Source: Nonomuraea helvata
GTDB taxonomy: Bacteria > Actinomycetota > Actinomycetes > Streptosporangiales > Streptosporangiaceae
Reading direction: 5' to 3'
Assembly (NCBI RefSeq): GCF_039535785.1
Contig: NZ_BAAAXV010000009.1
Span: 2,356,001 to 2,420,000 of the forward strand
Length of the DNA stretch: 64,000 bases
In this document: piece after piece, positions 43,465 to 52,209 of the stretch
Layout: each line of letters starts with the position of its first letter
How positions within the stretch are numbered: the first letter of the stretch is position 1
Notes under the pieces: model-generated
The model's input: the letters and a program-made list of their open reading frames with translations, nothing else
Database searches by the model: none
Told to the model about the DNA's origin: nothing
Made by a program: the position numbers and the translations under genes

Positions 43465-44904
43465 ATGTATACAAGTTCCCGCCGCTGGCTGATCCTGGTG
43501 GTGCTCTGCCTCAGCACGCTCGTGCTGGTGATCGACAACATGGTGCTGTCCGTGGCGATCCCGCCGCTGACCGCCGACCTGGGCGCGAGCGCGCAGGACG
43601 TCCAGTGGATCCTGGACTCGTACATCCTGGTCTTCGCGGGGCTGCTGCTGACGGCGGGCAGCCTGTCCGACCGGTACGGCAGGCGCCGGGTGATGGTCAT
43701 CGGGCTGGCGCTGTTCGGGGTGGCCTCGCTGGCGGCCGCCTACGCCGCCGACCCCGTGCTGCTGATCGCGGCCCGCACGGTGATGGGCGTCGGCGGGGCG
43801 CTGATCATGCCGAGCACCCTGTCCATCCTGATCACCGTGTTCGACGAGCGGGAGCGGCGCAAGGCGATGGCCGCCTGGAGCGCGGTCGCCATGGTCGGAC
43901 TGGTCGGCGGGCCGGTGCTGGGCGGAGCGCTGATCGCGTGGTTCTGGTGGGGCGCGGTCTTCCTGATCAACGTGCCGATCGCGGCGCTGGCGATCGTCGC
44001 CTCCCTGGTGCTCATGCCCGAGTCCAAGGGGCCGCAGACCAGGCCGGACCCGCTCGGCGCGATCCTGTCGGTGGCCGGTATGTCGGCCCTGGTCTGGACG
44101 ATCATCGAGCTGCCGCACGGCCTGTCCGTGCCCGCGCTGGCCGTGGCCGTCGTCTCGCTCGCCGGGTTCGTGGCCTGGGAGCTGCGTACGACGCACCCGA
44201 TGGTCCCGCTCCGCCTGTTCCGCAACCGCACCTTCAGCGGCGGCAGCTTCTCGCTCACCCTGGTCCAGATCGGCAACGGCGGCCTGCTGCTGGTGCTCAC
44301 CCAGTACCTGCAGTACGTGCTCGGCTACACGCCCACCCAGGCGGGTCTGGTCTTCATCCCGATGGCCGTGGCCTCGCTGGCCTGCAACACCCTGGGCGCC
44401 GCTCTCGGCTCGAAGATCGGCAACCGGGCGCTGATCGTCACCGGGCTCGCCGTGAGCGCCGCCGGATTCGTGCTGCTGAGCACCATGAACCCGGCGAGCG
44501 GCCTGATCATCGCGGCCCTGGCGCTGCTCCTGATGGGGGCGGGCGGCGGCCTGGCCATGCCCGCGGCGGTCTCCGCCCTCATGGGCACGATCCCGGCCGA
44601 GCACGCCGGCGTCGGATCGGCGCTGAACGACACCATCCAGCAGGCCGGTGCGGCGCTGGGCATCGCCGTCCTGGGCAGCGTGCTGGCGAGCTCCTACACC
44701 GCGGCCATGCCCGCGACCGCGCCGGACGCGGCCCGGCTGTCGATCGGCAGCGCGCTCGGCCTCGGCGACGCCGGGATCGCGCAGGCCGCCCGCGAGGCCT
44801 TCACCACGGCCATGTCCTCCGCCTTCCTCATCAGCGCCGCCGGCGTGGTGGCCGCCGCCGTACTGGCCCTGCTGGTGCTGCCCAAGAAGACCGCCCTTTC
44901 CTGA
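43465..44904 (+). CDS. MFS drug-efflux pump, DHA2 (EmrB/QacA) family
   Basis: The 479-residue protein has about 14 membrane helices. The DHA2 motif A LSDRYGRRRVMVIG and motif C-like stretch GLVGGPVLGGALI are present, and the first helix carries LVIDNMVLSVAIPPL. These proton-driven antiporters expel drugs or self-made antibiotics. GGAAGG lies before the ATG. A serine hydrolase follows 57 bases later and a MarR regulator lies beyond it, a common resistance layout. Confidence 0.93.
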   Translation: MYTSSRRWLILVVLCLSTLVLVIDNMVLSVAIPPLTADLGASAQDVQWILDSYILVFAGLLLTAGSLSDRYGRRRVMVIGLALFGVASLAAAYAADPVLLIAARTVMGVGGALIMPSTLSILITVFDERERRKAMAAWSAVAMVGLVGGPVLGGALIAWFWWGAVFLINVPIAALAIVASLVLMPESKGPQTRPDPLGAILSVAGMSALVWTIIELPHGLSVPALAVAVVSLAGFVAWELRTTHPMVPLRLFRNRTFSGGSFSLTLVQIGNGGLLLVLTQYLQYVLGYTPTQAGLVFIPMAVASLACNTLGAALGSKIGNRALIVTGLAVSAAGFVLLSTMNPASGLIIAALALLLMGAGGGLAMPAAVSALMGTIPAEHAGVGSALNDTIQQAGAALGIAVLGSVLASSYTAAMPATAPDAARLSIGSALGLGDAGIAQAAREAFTTAMSSAFLISAAGVVAAAVLALLVLPKKTALS

Positions 44905-44961
44905 ACCTCTGACAGCAAGACCCCCTGACATCAAGATCCTCTGACAGCAAGGAGAAAGATC

Positions 44962-46383
44962 ATGGACACGAACTGGACCGCCGCGGGCGACTGGGGCACG
45001 CTGAGCTCGACCGGCCGGAGCTTCTACCCCGAGCGCTGGCAGCACCGCTTCGACGAGCTGCGCGCCGCCCACCACGTGCCGGGCGCGACCCTGGCCGTGC
45101 TGGCCGGTGGGCAGGTCTACGAGCTGGCCAGCGGTGTGCTGCACCGGGGCACCGGCGTGGTGGTGAGCCCCGACTCGGTGTTCCTGTCCGGCTCGATCGC
45201 CAAGGTCTACACGGCGACGCTGGTGATGCGGCTGGTCGGGGAGGGCAAGCTGGACCTCGACGCCCGGGTGGTGGACGTGCTGCCGGAGTTCGCCACGCCC
45301 GACGAGGCGGCGACCAAGGTGATCACCGTGCGGCAGCTGCTCAGCCACACCGGCGGGGTCACCAACGACTTCAACCACGACTCGGGCCGTGGGGACGACT
45401 GCCTGGCCGAGTACGTGAAGGCCGCCCGGGACGTGGCCCTGGACTGCCCGCCGGGGACGGCGGTCTCCTACGGCGGCCTCGGCTATGTCGTGCTCGGCCG
45501 CCTCATCGAGGTGGTGACCGGCAAGACCTGGGACCAGGCGCTCAAGGACCTGATCTTCACCCCGCTCGGGCTGGAGCGCTCGATGACGCTGCCGGAGGAG
45601 GCGCTCGCGTTCCAGGCGGCGATGAGCCACCTGGGCGAGCCGGGCCAGGACCCCGACCCGGCGCCGGTCTGGGACATGATGCCGCGCTCGGCGGGCCCGG
45701 CCGGCAGGATCATCACCTCGTCCGGCGACATGGTGCGCTTCGCCCGGATGCACCTGGCCGGGGGCCTGGCCCCCGACGGCACGCGCGTCGTCGACGCCGA
45801 CGCGGTCGCGGCCATGCAGCGGCGTGAGGTGGACGTGCCGGACAAGTGGACCGTCAGCTCGGACGGCTGGGGCCTGGGCTGGACCCTCTATGACTGGGAC
45901 GGTGTCTTCGGCTACGGCCACGACGGTGCCGCCATCGGGCAGTACGCCTACCTGCGCGTCATCCCGGAGGCGGGCGTGGCCGTCGCCCTGATGACCAACG
46001 GGGGCGGGGCCAGGCAGCTGTACTCCGACCTCTTCCGCGAGCTGCTCGACGAGCTGGCCGGGGTACGCATGCCGGAGCCGTTCGGCCCGCCGGCCGCTCC
46101 GCCCGCGGTGGACATGACGCCGTACGTCGGCACGTACAAGCGCGAGGGCGTCGTCATCACCATCAGTCCCGACCGGATCCGGTACGAGTTCGTCGACGGC
46201 ATGAAGGACCTGTCGCCGCCGCTGGAGGGGGAGCTGATCCCGGTCTCGGAGACGGTGTTCGCCGCCACGGGCGCCGGACCGGCGTTCAGCGAGGGCTACA
46301 TGCCCGTGGTCTTCTCGACCCTGCCCAACGGAACCCCGGTGTGCTACGTCGGCATGCGCGCCACGCCGAAGGTCTCCGCCTGA
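44962..46383 (+). CDS. Beta-lactamase-fold serine hydrolase (class C/esterase type)
   Basis: The 473-residue protein has S78-I-A-K81 (SxxK), the second motif as YGGLGY where most members have YSN or YAN, and GHDG as the third box. A C-terminal lipocalin-like domain (about 375-473) is present. The missing Asn suggests an esterase, amidase or transacylase rather than a true beta-lactamase. No signal peptide is visible, so it acts inside the cell. It is downstream of the MFS pump after a short region with repeated CTGACA.CAAGA units (44923-44953). Confidence 0.88.
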   Translation: MDTNWTAAGDWGTLSSTGRSFYPERWQHRFDELRAAHHVPGATLAVLAGGQVYELASGVLHRGTGVVVSPDSVFLSGSIAKVYTATLVMRLVGEGKLDLDARVVDVLPEFATPDEAATKVITVRQLLSHTGGVTNDFNHDSGRGDDCLAEYVKAARDVALDCPPGTAVSYGGLGYVVLGRLIEVVTGKTWDQALKDLIFTPLGLERSMTLPEEALAFQAAMSHLGEPGQDPDPAPVWDMMPRSAGPAGRIITSSGDMVRFARMHLAGGLAPDGTRVVDADAVAAMQRREVDVPDKWTVSSDGWGLGWTLYDWDGVFGYGHDGAAIGQYAYLRVIPEAGVAVALMTNGGGARQLYSDLFRELLDELAGVRMPEPFGPPAAPPAVDMTPYVGTYKREGVVITISPDRIRYEFVDGMKDLSPPLEGELIPVSETVFAATGAGPAFSEGYMPVVFSTLPNGTPVCYVGMRATPKVSA

Positions 46384-46392
46384 GGTCGGGGA

Positions 46393-46827
46393 TCAGTCCT
46401 CGGTGCAGGCGGTCTCGTCGATGGAAGTGTTGATCCGGGACAGCAGGCGCTGCAGGGTGCTGATCTCCTGGCTGTCGAGGTCGGCGAAGAGCGCCGACTC
46501 GACGGCGGCGATGGCGTCGTGGATGCCGTTGACCATGACCGTGCCGCGGGCCGAGATCTCGACGATGTGGCGGCGGCGGTCGGCGGGGTCGCGGCGCCGC
46601 TCGGCCAGTCCGTTGCCCTCGAGGTCGTTGAGTATGGCGACCACCACGCTCGGGTCGACGCCGAGGGTCTCCACGAGCGACTGCTGGCTCGTCGCGCCCT
46701 GATCGGACAGCAGCATCAGCACGTGGCCGTGGGCGGGCTTGAGCCCGTGCTGGGCCAGCGCCTTCTTGATCCGTGTGTTGGCGATCTGGCCCGAGAGGGC
46801 GAGCGCCAAGCCGGGACGATCGACCAT
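46393..46827 (-). CDS. MarR-family transcriptional regulator
   Basis: The 144-residue protein has a winged helix (about 40-105; QQSLVETLGVDPSVVVAILNDLEGNGL, wing RRRDPADRRRH) and flanking dimer helices. I start it at ATG 46827, since the upstream in-frame codons (46828-46866) are AT-rich, atypical and overlap promoter-like sequence; a 157-residue form is possible. MarR proteins repress until a ligand binds. It is divergent from the DoxX gene across an AT-rich dyad and convergent with the pump/hydrolase pair, so both are candidate targets. Confidence 0.88.
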   Translation of the reverse strand: MVDRPGLALALSGQIANTRIKKALAQHGLKPAHGHVLMLLSDQGATSQQSLVETLGVDPSVVVAILNDLEGNGLAERRRDPADRRRHIVEISARGTVMVNGIHDAIAAVESALFADLDSQEISTLQRLLSRINTSIDETACTED

Positions 46828-46868
46828 CACGCCAAAAACTCTAGCAGTACATCGAATCATCATCACAA

Positions 46869-46904
46869 ATCAATAGTTGATAGTTTTCAACGATTTGCTA
46901 GGCT
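46869..46904 (+). promoter_or_regulatory. Promoter and MarR operator candidate before DoxX
   Basis: The dyad ATCAA-TAG-TTGAT (46869-46881) overlaps a likely -35 TTGATA (46877-46882), which stands 16 bases from a -10-like TAGGCT (46899-46904). The DoxX start is 37 bases further. Overlap of dyad and -35 is the expected arrangement for MarR repression. Confidence 0.5.
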
Positions 46905-46940
46905 CCACGGTGCTGTATTGACGACTGTTGGGAGCCGACC

Positions 46941-47291
46941 ATGTTCATCGCCTATGCCGTCATCGCCGTCCTGCTGGCGATCGCACTCGGCGCGTCGGGA
47001 TACGCCAAGCTCACCCGCAACGAGCGCATCGTGACCGGGCTCACCGGGCTGGGCGTGCCGCTCGGGCTGTTCCCGTTCCTGGCGGCGTGCGAGATCGCCG
47101 GAGCGGTGGGCCTGCTGATCGGGCTCTGGTACGCGCCGCTCGGCATCGCGGCCGCCGTCGGCCTGGTGCTCTACTTCGTCGGCGCGCTGGGCACGCACCT
47201 GGTCAAGAGGGACTTCAAGGGCATGCCCAACGCGTTGATCATGTTCGTTCCGTCGGTGGCGGCGCTGGTCCTGGGGCTCGCCTCCCTCTGA
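46941..47291 (+). CDS. DoxX-family membrane protein
   Basis: The 116-residue protein has four membrane helices (for example FIAYAVIAVLLAIALGASGYA and AAAVGLVLYFVGALGTHL) with the typical KLTRNERIVTGL loop. DoxX-like proteins support redox balance or detoxification in the membrane; the precise role is unclear. GGGAG lies before the ATG. It is divergent from the MarR gene and probably repressed by it. Confidence 0.88.
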   Translation: MFIAYAVIAVLLAIALGASGYAKLTRNERIVTGLTGLGVPLGLFPFLAACEIAGAVGLLIGLWYAPLGIAAAVGLVLYFVGALGTHLVKRDFKGMPNALIMFVPSVAALVLGLASL

Positions 47292-47308
47292 CGGTGGCGG
47301 CCCGTCAG
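47288..47308. terminator. Two-way terminator between DoxX and FAD monooxygenase
   Basis: CTGACGG and CCGTCAG form a seven-base stem with a seven-base loop. It spans both stop codons of the convergent genes, which are 13 bases apart, so it may serve both directions. Confidence 0.5.
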
Positions 47309-48336
47309 GCCGGGATCAGGCGCACCAGAGAGTCGCGTAGCCGGGACCGTTCGGTGCTCATGAGGCGGTGCAGGGTCCGGGAGCCGAAGGCGACCCGCTG
47401 AGCGCTGCGGCGGCGCTCGGTGTCGTACGCGCGCAGGGCCGACGGCAGGCCGGCCCTGCCGTACCGGGCGATCGCCCGCGTGAGGGCCTCCGCGTCGAGG
47501 ATGGCCGTGCACGCGCCCCGCCCGAGGTTGGGCGTCATGGCGTGGGCGGCATCCCCGACAAGCGCGACCCTGCCACCGCGGACGAACGTGGGCAGGGCAG
47601 GGAACAGGTGCCGCATCTCGTACCGGATCCACGAGGCGGGATCCGTCTCGGCCAGGACCCGCGGGATCGGCTCGTGCCATCCGGCGAAACGATCGCGCAG
47701 GCCGGCGGCCGTGGTCGCCTCCGGCGCCGCGGCGTACCAGTTGGTGCGGCCCGGCTCGATCGGGGTCATGCCGAAGAAGCGCCCGCGGCCCCAGGTCTCG
47801 CCGTACACGCCCGTCTCGAAGTCCGCGATGCCGATCCAGGTGACCGTGCCGACCTGCCGGACGCCGCTACGCGTGCCGAACGCGGCGGTACGCACGGCGC
47901 TGTTGATCCCGTCGGCGCCCACCACCAGATCGGGCCCCTCGACCAGCGCGGCCGCGTCCGAGACGTTCTCGCCGTAGCGCACCGGCACGTCCAGCGCCCC
48001 CAGCAGCGCGTCCAGCAGGTACGGCCGCGAGATCAGCAGCTCAGGACGTCCTGCCCGGCGCTCGATGCGTTCCAGCGGCAGCCGCGCCATCACCTTCCCG
48101 TCCGGTGTGCGGATGCGCCCGTCCCGGTACGGCAGAGCCCGCGCGCGAAAGGCGTCACCGACTCCGAGCCGGTCGAGCGCCGCCTGCGCGGTGGGGTGGA
48201 TCCCGAACGCCGTGCCGTACCGCTCCAGCTCCGCCCTCCGTTCGAGGATCGTGACGTGCCAGCCGGCCCGGCGCAGGCCGATCGCCGTCGCCAGGCCACC
48301 CACGCCCGCGCCCACCACAACCGCCGATCCCGCCAT
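47305..48336 (-). CDS. FAD-dependent monooxygenase (group A hydroxylase)
   Basis: The 343-residue protein has FAD site GAGVGGLATAIGLRRAG, the DG motif VVGADGINSAVR and the GD motif VALVGDAAHAMTPNLGRGA, the full set of aromatic-hydroxylase-type flavoenzymes. GGAGG lies five bases before ATG 48336. It uses NAD(P)H and oxygen to oxidise an unknown aromatic or drug-like compound. It is divergent from a TetR regulator with a clear operator between them, a layout seen for inducible tetracycline-oxidase-like or catabolic enzymes. Confidence 0.93.
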   Translation of the reverse strand: MAGSAVVVGAGVGGLATAIGLRRAGWHVTILERRAELERYGTAFGIHPTAQAALDRLGVGDAFRARALPYRDGRIRTPDGKVMARLPLERIERRAGRPELLISRPYLLDALLGALDVPVRYGENVSDAAALVEGPDLVVGADGINSAVRTAAFGTRSGVRQVGTVTWIGIADFETGVYGETWGRGRFFGMTPIEPGRTNWYAAAPEATTAAGLRDRFAGWHEPIPRVLAETDPASWIRYEMRHLFPALPTFVRGGRVALVGDAAHAMTPNLGRGACTAILDAEALTRAIARYGRAGLPSALRAYDTERRRSAQRVAFGSRTLHRLMSTERSRLRDSLVRLIPA

Positions 48337-48359
48337 GACACCCTCCTCGTCGGCCAACT

Positions 48360-48379
48360 ACCACAACTGTGGTACCACA
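48360..48379. promoter_or_regulatory. TetR operator: three alternating half-sites
   Basis: ACCACA (48360), TGTGGT (48368) and ACCACA (48374) alternate, so two palindromes overlap; the right one, TGTGGTACCACA (48368-48379), is perfect. It lies 24 bases before the FAD monooxygenase start and 21 before the TetR start, ideal for dual repression. Confidence 0.7.
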
Positions 48380-48399
48380 CTTGGGGTAATGTCGCATCC

Positions 48400-48984
48400 G
48401 TGGGAAATCAGGATCGGCGGGAACGGTTGCAGGACACCGCCATCGAGGTGCTGGCCGAGCACGGCGGGCGCGGGCTGACCCATCGCGCCGTGGACACCGC
48501 CGCGGGCGTTCCTCTGGGCACTGCCAAGAACTACTTCCCGACCAGGCAGGCGCTGCTGAGGGCGGTGGCCGAGCGCTGCGTCGAGCTCTACCGCGACGTC
48601 CCGAGGCCGGCGCCCGGTGACAGGAAGACGCTCGTCGCCATGATAAGCGCGCTGCTCGCCGACGTCGCGGGCCCGGGGCGGCCACGCCTGCTCGCCTACC
48701 TTGAGCTCCAGGCCGAGGCGGCCCGCGCGCCCTGGCTGGCCGGCATCGTGGACGCCATCGCGGAGGCCGACTTCGCCGCCTTCGAGGAGGCGCAGCGGGC
48801 CGCCGGCCTGCCGGTCACGCCGGAGCGCGCCGCCACCGTCACGCTGGCCCTGCATGCCGCGATCCCGCACCTGCTCGCGGGCGGCCCGCGCACTCTGACC
48901 GCCACCGGCCTGGACGACCCCGCCGGCTTCGCCCGCGACCTGCTGGACTCCGTCTACGGCCGGGCCGGTGACGGCATGCCGTGA
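48400..48984 (+). CDS. TetR-family regulator
   Basis: The 194-residue protein has the N-terminal helix-turn-helix (about 8-55; AIEVLAEHGGRGLTHRAVDTAAGVP, LGTAKNYFPTRQALL) and a helical ligand domain. The GTG start gives the usual short N-terminal arm; no strong ribosome site is seen, so a leaderless transcript is possible. It most likely represses itself and the divergent FAD monooxygenase through the site at 48360-48379. Confidence 0.9.
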   Translation: MGNQDRRERLQDTAIEVLAEHGGRGLTHRAVDTAAGVPLGTAKNYFPTRQALLRAVAERCVELYRDVPRPAPGDRKTLVAMISALLADVAGPGRPRLLAYLELQAEAARAPWLAGIVDAIAEADFAAFEEAQRAAGLPVTPERAATVTLALHAAIPHLLAGGPRTLTATGLDDPAGFARDLLDSVYGRAGDGMP

Positions 48985-49050
48985 AAGTCTGACGGCGCTT
49001 CGGGCAAGAAGGGGCGACCGTCGTTCACCTGACCCAGCGGAGACGCCTGC

Positions 49051-49602
49051 ATGGCCGTTCCACCCGACCTGACCGACCCTCCCGATCTGCGGGCCGGCTT
49101 CGAGCAGATCTTCAACGCGCACTTCGCCGAGATCCACCGCTACATCGCGAGGCGCCTGTCGGACGACGCCGCTGACGATCTGGCCGCCGAGGTGTTCCTG
49201 GCGGCCTACCGCGGCGGGTACGACGCCTCACGAGGCGGGGTGCGACCGTGGTTGTACGGCGTCGCCACCAACCTCGTCGCGCGGCATCGCCGTGCCGAGA
49301 TCCGCCGGTGGAAGGCGCTCAGCAGGGCCGCAGAGCGCGACGAGCACGACCCCCAGGACGCCGCGCTGTCCCGCGTGGCGGCGGGCGAGGTGACCGGGAG
49401 GCTGGCGGAGGCGCTGGCCGGGCTGAACCGCGGCGACCGCGACGTGGTCCTGCTGAGCGCCCTGGGCGAGCTCAGCCACGCCGAGGTCGCCGCGGCACTC
49501 CGGATTCCGCAGGGCACGGTCGCGTCCCGGCTCAACCGGGCACGCAAGAAACTCCGCACGGCGCTCGGCGAAGTGAACCCCCTGAAGGAGTCCCATGGAT
49601 GA
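49051..49602 (+). CDS. ECF-type RNA polymerase sigma factor
   Basis: The 183-residue protein has region 2 (about 20-85; FNAHFAEIHRYIARRL, DDLAAEVFLAAYRG, WLYGVATNLVARHRR) and region 4 (about 120-175; HAEVAAALRIPQGTVASRLNRARKKLR). It belongs to the actinobacterial ECF group found with CU044_5270 proteins. Its end overlaps the next gene by eight bases, so the two are co-translated and the partner probably holds it inactive. Confidence 0.93.
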   Translation: MAVPPDLTDPPDLRAGFEQIFNAHFAEIHRYIARRLSDDAADDLAAEVFLAAYRGGYDASRGGVRPWLYGVATNLVARHRRAEIRRWKALSRAAERDEHDPQDAALSRVAAGEVTGRLAEALAGLNRGDRDVVLLSALGELSHAEVAAALRIPQGTVASRLNRARKKLRTALGEVNPLKESHG

Positions 49603-50803
49603 GCTCGACCTCCTGGCCAGATCGCTGCCCGACGCGCCGCCGCCCTCGGCGGAGGTGGTCGAGCGGGCCCGCGCCCGCCTCTCCGCCGCCCAGCACGAGC
49701 CGACCCGGCGGTCCGTGAGGTTCGGGCCGGTACGGCCGTCCGCGCGGTTCGATGCGACCCTGCCGTCCCTGAAGTTCCGGCCGGTACGGCGCCGCTTCGG
49801 CTGGGCTCTTGGGACGGCCGTGGTCACGATCGCCGTCGTCATGGCCGTCGTCACGCTGGTGTCGAACATGACCGCCGTGCCCGCGCCCGTGCTGGTGCCG
49901 CCCCGTGGCAACGACGCCCTGCGCCAGTTGGCGGACCGGGTGGCGAAACTGCCGGACGACAGCGGCGCGTACTGGCGCAGGTCACTGGTGGACGATGGCT
50001 TGACCCGGGTACGGGCGGGCGGCGAGACCTTCAACGCGATCTTCTCGACCCGGCTCGAGCTCTGGCAGCCGCGTGATCCCGGCGACACCTTCCAGAATCA
50101 GATCGAGGACCTGGGCCTGCGCCCCGCGACCCCGGCGGACGAGCGCGCGTGGCGGGCGGCCGGGTCTCCTGCCAAGGTCCAGAGGGTGTGCACGCCCGGC
50201 ACCCAAGCAGGCGACTGCCCGAAGCTGGCGATGAAGTCCAAGAACCCGGACTGCCGCTACACGCGCACGGTCCAGCCGGACGGCCTGCTCGGCGACCGGC
50301 GGGTAGGGGAGGTCACCGTAGCGGAGCTCGCTGCCCTGCCCACCGACGACAGAGGGCTGCGGGAATGGGTGCGCGGCCGTTGGGCGGCCATGGGCAGGAA
50401 GGTCAAACAGACGGACGACGAGGTGCTTGCCCGTTCCCGTTTCTTGCTGGAAATGCCGATCAGGCCCGCGGCCAGGGCCGCCGTGCTGCGCCTGCTCGCG
50501 GACCTGCCGACGACCGACGTGCGGGGCCGCGCCACCGACCCGTTGGGACGCGCCGGCCTTGAGGTGGACTTGGTCAAGGGCAAGCGTTCCTTCCGGGAGT
50601 TCGGCAAGGACGACGAGGTTACCGAGGACCATACGACCATCCTCGACCTGCGCACAGGCGTCATCCTGGCGGATGTCACGGCGGCGGGGGAGAGCACGGA
50701 GGGACTGCCCAAGGGGACGATCGTGGACTACATGGCATCGACGTCGGAGTCCGGTTGGACCGACGACCGTCCCCAGCGGCCCCGCGACTGCCGCCACGGG
50801 TAG
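49595..50803 (+). CDS. CU044_5270-type membrane protein, putative anti-sigma partner
   Basis: The 402-residue protein has a short cytoplasmic N-terminus (MDELDLLARSLPDAPPPS, with ERARARL helix), one membrane helix at about 72-92 (GTAVVTIAVVMAVVTLVS) and a roughly 300-residue outside domain. There is no zinc-binding anti-sigma HxxxCxxC motif. This layout is typical of CU044_5270 family partners of ECF sigma factors. It probably senses the outside and holds the sigma factor through its N-terminus; this is inferred from gene order. Confidence 0.88.
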   Translation: MDELDLLARSLPDAPPPSAEVVERARARLSAAQHEPTRRSVRFGPVRPSARFDATLPSLKFRPVRRRFGWALGTAVVTIAVVMAVVTLVSNMTAVPAPVLVPPRGNDALRQLADRVAKLPDDSGAYWRRSLVDDGLTRVRAGGETFNAIFSTRLELWQPRDPGDTFQNQIEDLGLRPATPADERAWRAAGSPAKVQRVCTPGTQAGDCPKLAMKSKNPDCRYTRTVQPDGLLGDRRVGEVTVAELAALPTDDRGLREWVRGRWAAMGRKVKQTDDEVLARSRFLLEMPIRPAARAAVLRLLADLPTTDVRGRATDPLGRAGLEVDLVKGKRSFREFGKDDEVTEDHTTILDLRTGVILADVTAAGESTEGLPKGTIVDYMASTSESGWTDDRPQRPRDCRHG

Positions 50804-50810
50804 CGGCGGG

Positions 50811-52067
50811 TCACGCCCGCACCAGCGTCGGCCCGGCCTCCGGGCCGACGGACCCGTGGCCGGACCGCCACGGCGCTGAGACGGTGTGCGCGTAGGAGAC
50901 CTCGCCTGCCCCCGCGAACGCGGCCAGCTCGGCGACCGACTCGCCGATGGCCCCGACGGACGCCTCGTCGCCAGGGAAACCCGGCTCCGGGAACACGCCC
51001 TCGATCTCCAGCACGCCCCGGCGGCGGTCCAGGCGTGGCACGAGCCGCCCGACCAGGCGCTCGCCGTGCAGGATCGGCATGATGTAGTAGCCGTACCGCC
51101 GCTTGGCCTTGGGCACGTACATCTCCGTGCGGAACTCGAAGCCCCACAGCCGCTCGGTGCGGGCCCGGTCGCAGATGAGGTTGTCGAACGGCGACAGCAG
51201 CGTGGTGCGCGGCTGCCAGTCCTGCTCCAGCAGGCCCAGGGCGTCGCGGTGCACGTACCAGCGCTCCTGGCCGCCCTCGACCTCGGCGGCCAGGATCCGG
51301 CCCGAGTGCTCGAGCTCGTGCAGGACCTCCGCGAGGCCGGGATAGCGGTCGCGGACGAAGTGGCGCTCGATGTCGGCGGCGCGGGCCACGCCGAGCGCGC
51401 GCAGGGAGTGCTCGGCCGCCAGGGACACCGCCTCCCGCCGCGGCAGCGGCGTGGCGCCGGTCCACGCAGGCAGCCGGCGCTCGGCCAGGTCCCAGTGGCG
51501 CGTGCGGCCCGCCCTGCCCGCGACCATGATGTGGCCCTGGAGCCAGAGGAAGTCGAGCATGCGCTCGACACCGCGGCCGTGGGTCCACCCGGAGGACTGC
51601 CACGCCACGCTCACGCGGCCGTCGAACGCCCCGGGCGGCAGCGGCCCCGCCTCGCGTAACCGGTCGAGCACGTGCTGCCGGAGCTCGTCGTTGGCCGTCA
51701 GCCAGTCACGGACCCGCCGCGCGTAGGCCGACTCCCCCCGCGGATAGCCGCGCATCATGACCTGGTGGATCGGATAGTCCTCCGACAGCACGATGGACGC
51801 GGCGTGCGCCCAGTATTCGAAGAGCCACCGCTCCTCCCACAGCAACGTGTCGAGGTCGGCGGGGTTGTAGGCCCCGAGCCGGCTCCAGAGCACCAGCAGG
51901 TGACTGCGGGCCACCACGTTGATCGGGTCGAGCTGCAGGCACCGCAACGTGCGCAGCACCTGACGCATCCCTTCCACGCCGCCGCCGGGCCGCGGCCCGG
52001 CCAGGTGCTGACAGGTCACGGCCAGCCGCCGCGCGGTCTCCAGGCTGAGGGCCAGGGGGGTTGGCAT
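50811..52067 (-). CDS. YcaQ/AlkX-like DNA glycosylase (winged-helix, HTH_42)
   Basis: The 418-residue protein matches the YcaQ/AlkZ family: catalytic Q45-L-D47 (the QxD form of the AlkX branch, in LRCLQLDPINVV), LFEYWAHAAS and the C-terminal LSPFDNLICDRARTERLWGFEF. These enzymes remove bulky alkylated bases and unhook interstrand crosslinks. It is divergent from an Ada-AlkA-like gene 142 bases away, making an alkylation-repair pair. The ribosome site is weak. Confidence 0.92.
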   Translation of the reverse strand: MPTPLALSLETARRLAVTCQHLAGPRPGGGVEGMRQVLRTLRCLQLDPINVVARSHLLVLWSRLGAYNPADLDTLLWEERWLFEYWAHAASIVLSEDYPIHQVMMRGYPRGESAYARRVRDWLTANDELRQHVLDRLREAGPLPPGAFDGRVSVAWQSSGWTHGRGVERMLDFLWLQGHIMVAGRAGRTRHWDLAERRLPAWTGATPLPRREAVSLAAEHSLRALGVARAADIERHFVRDRYPGLAEVLHELEHSGRILAAEVEGGQERWYVHRDALGLLEQDWQPRTTLLSPFDNLICDRARTERLWGFEFRTEMYVPKAKRRYGYYIMPILHGERLVGRLVPRLDRRRGVLEIEGVFPEPGFPGDEASVGAIGESVAELAAFAGAGEVSYAHTVSAPWRSGHGSVGPEAGPTLVRA

Positions 52068-52209
52068 GGCCAGCAGTGTAATCGAAAAAGAGTTCGATGT
52101 GTTTCACGTGGTCACGAGGTTGTCCACCGCTTCCAGGCCACCCGCTAGCAGTCACGAGCGTGTCCGGATCCGGCCGGTGGGCGGGTCGCGGGTGACGTAC
52201 ACATGGGGC

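Noticed and set aside
43408..45921. 837-codon open frame on the minus strand opposite the MFS pump
   Set aside because: It mirrors the strong pump and hydrolase genes, is dominated by His, Gln, Arg and Gly as expected for an antisense frame in GC-rich DNA, and matches no family.
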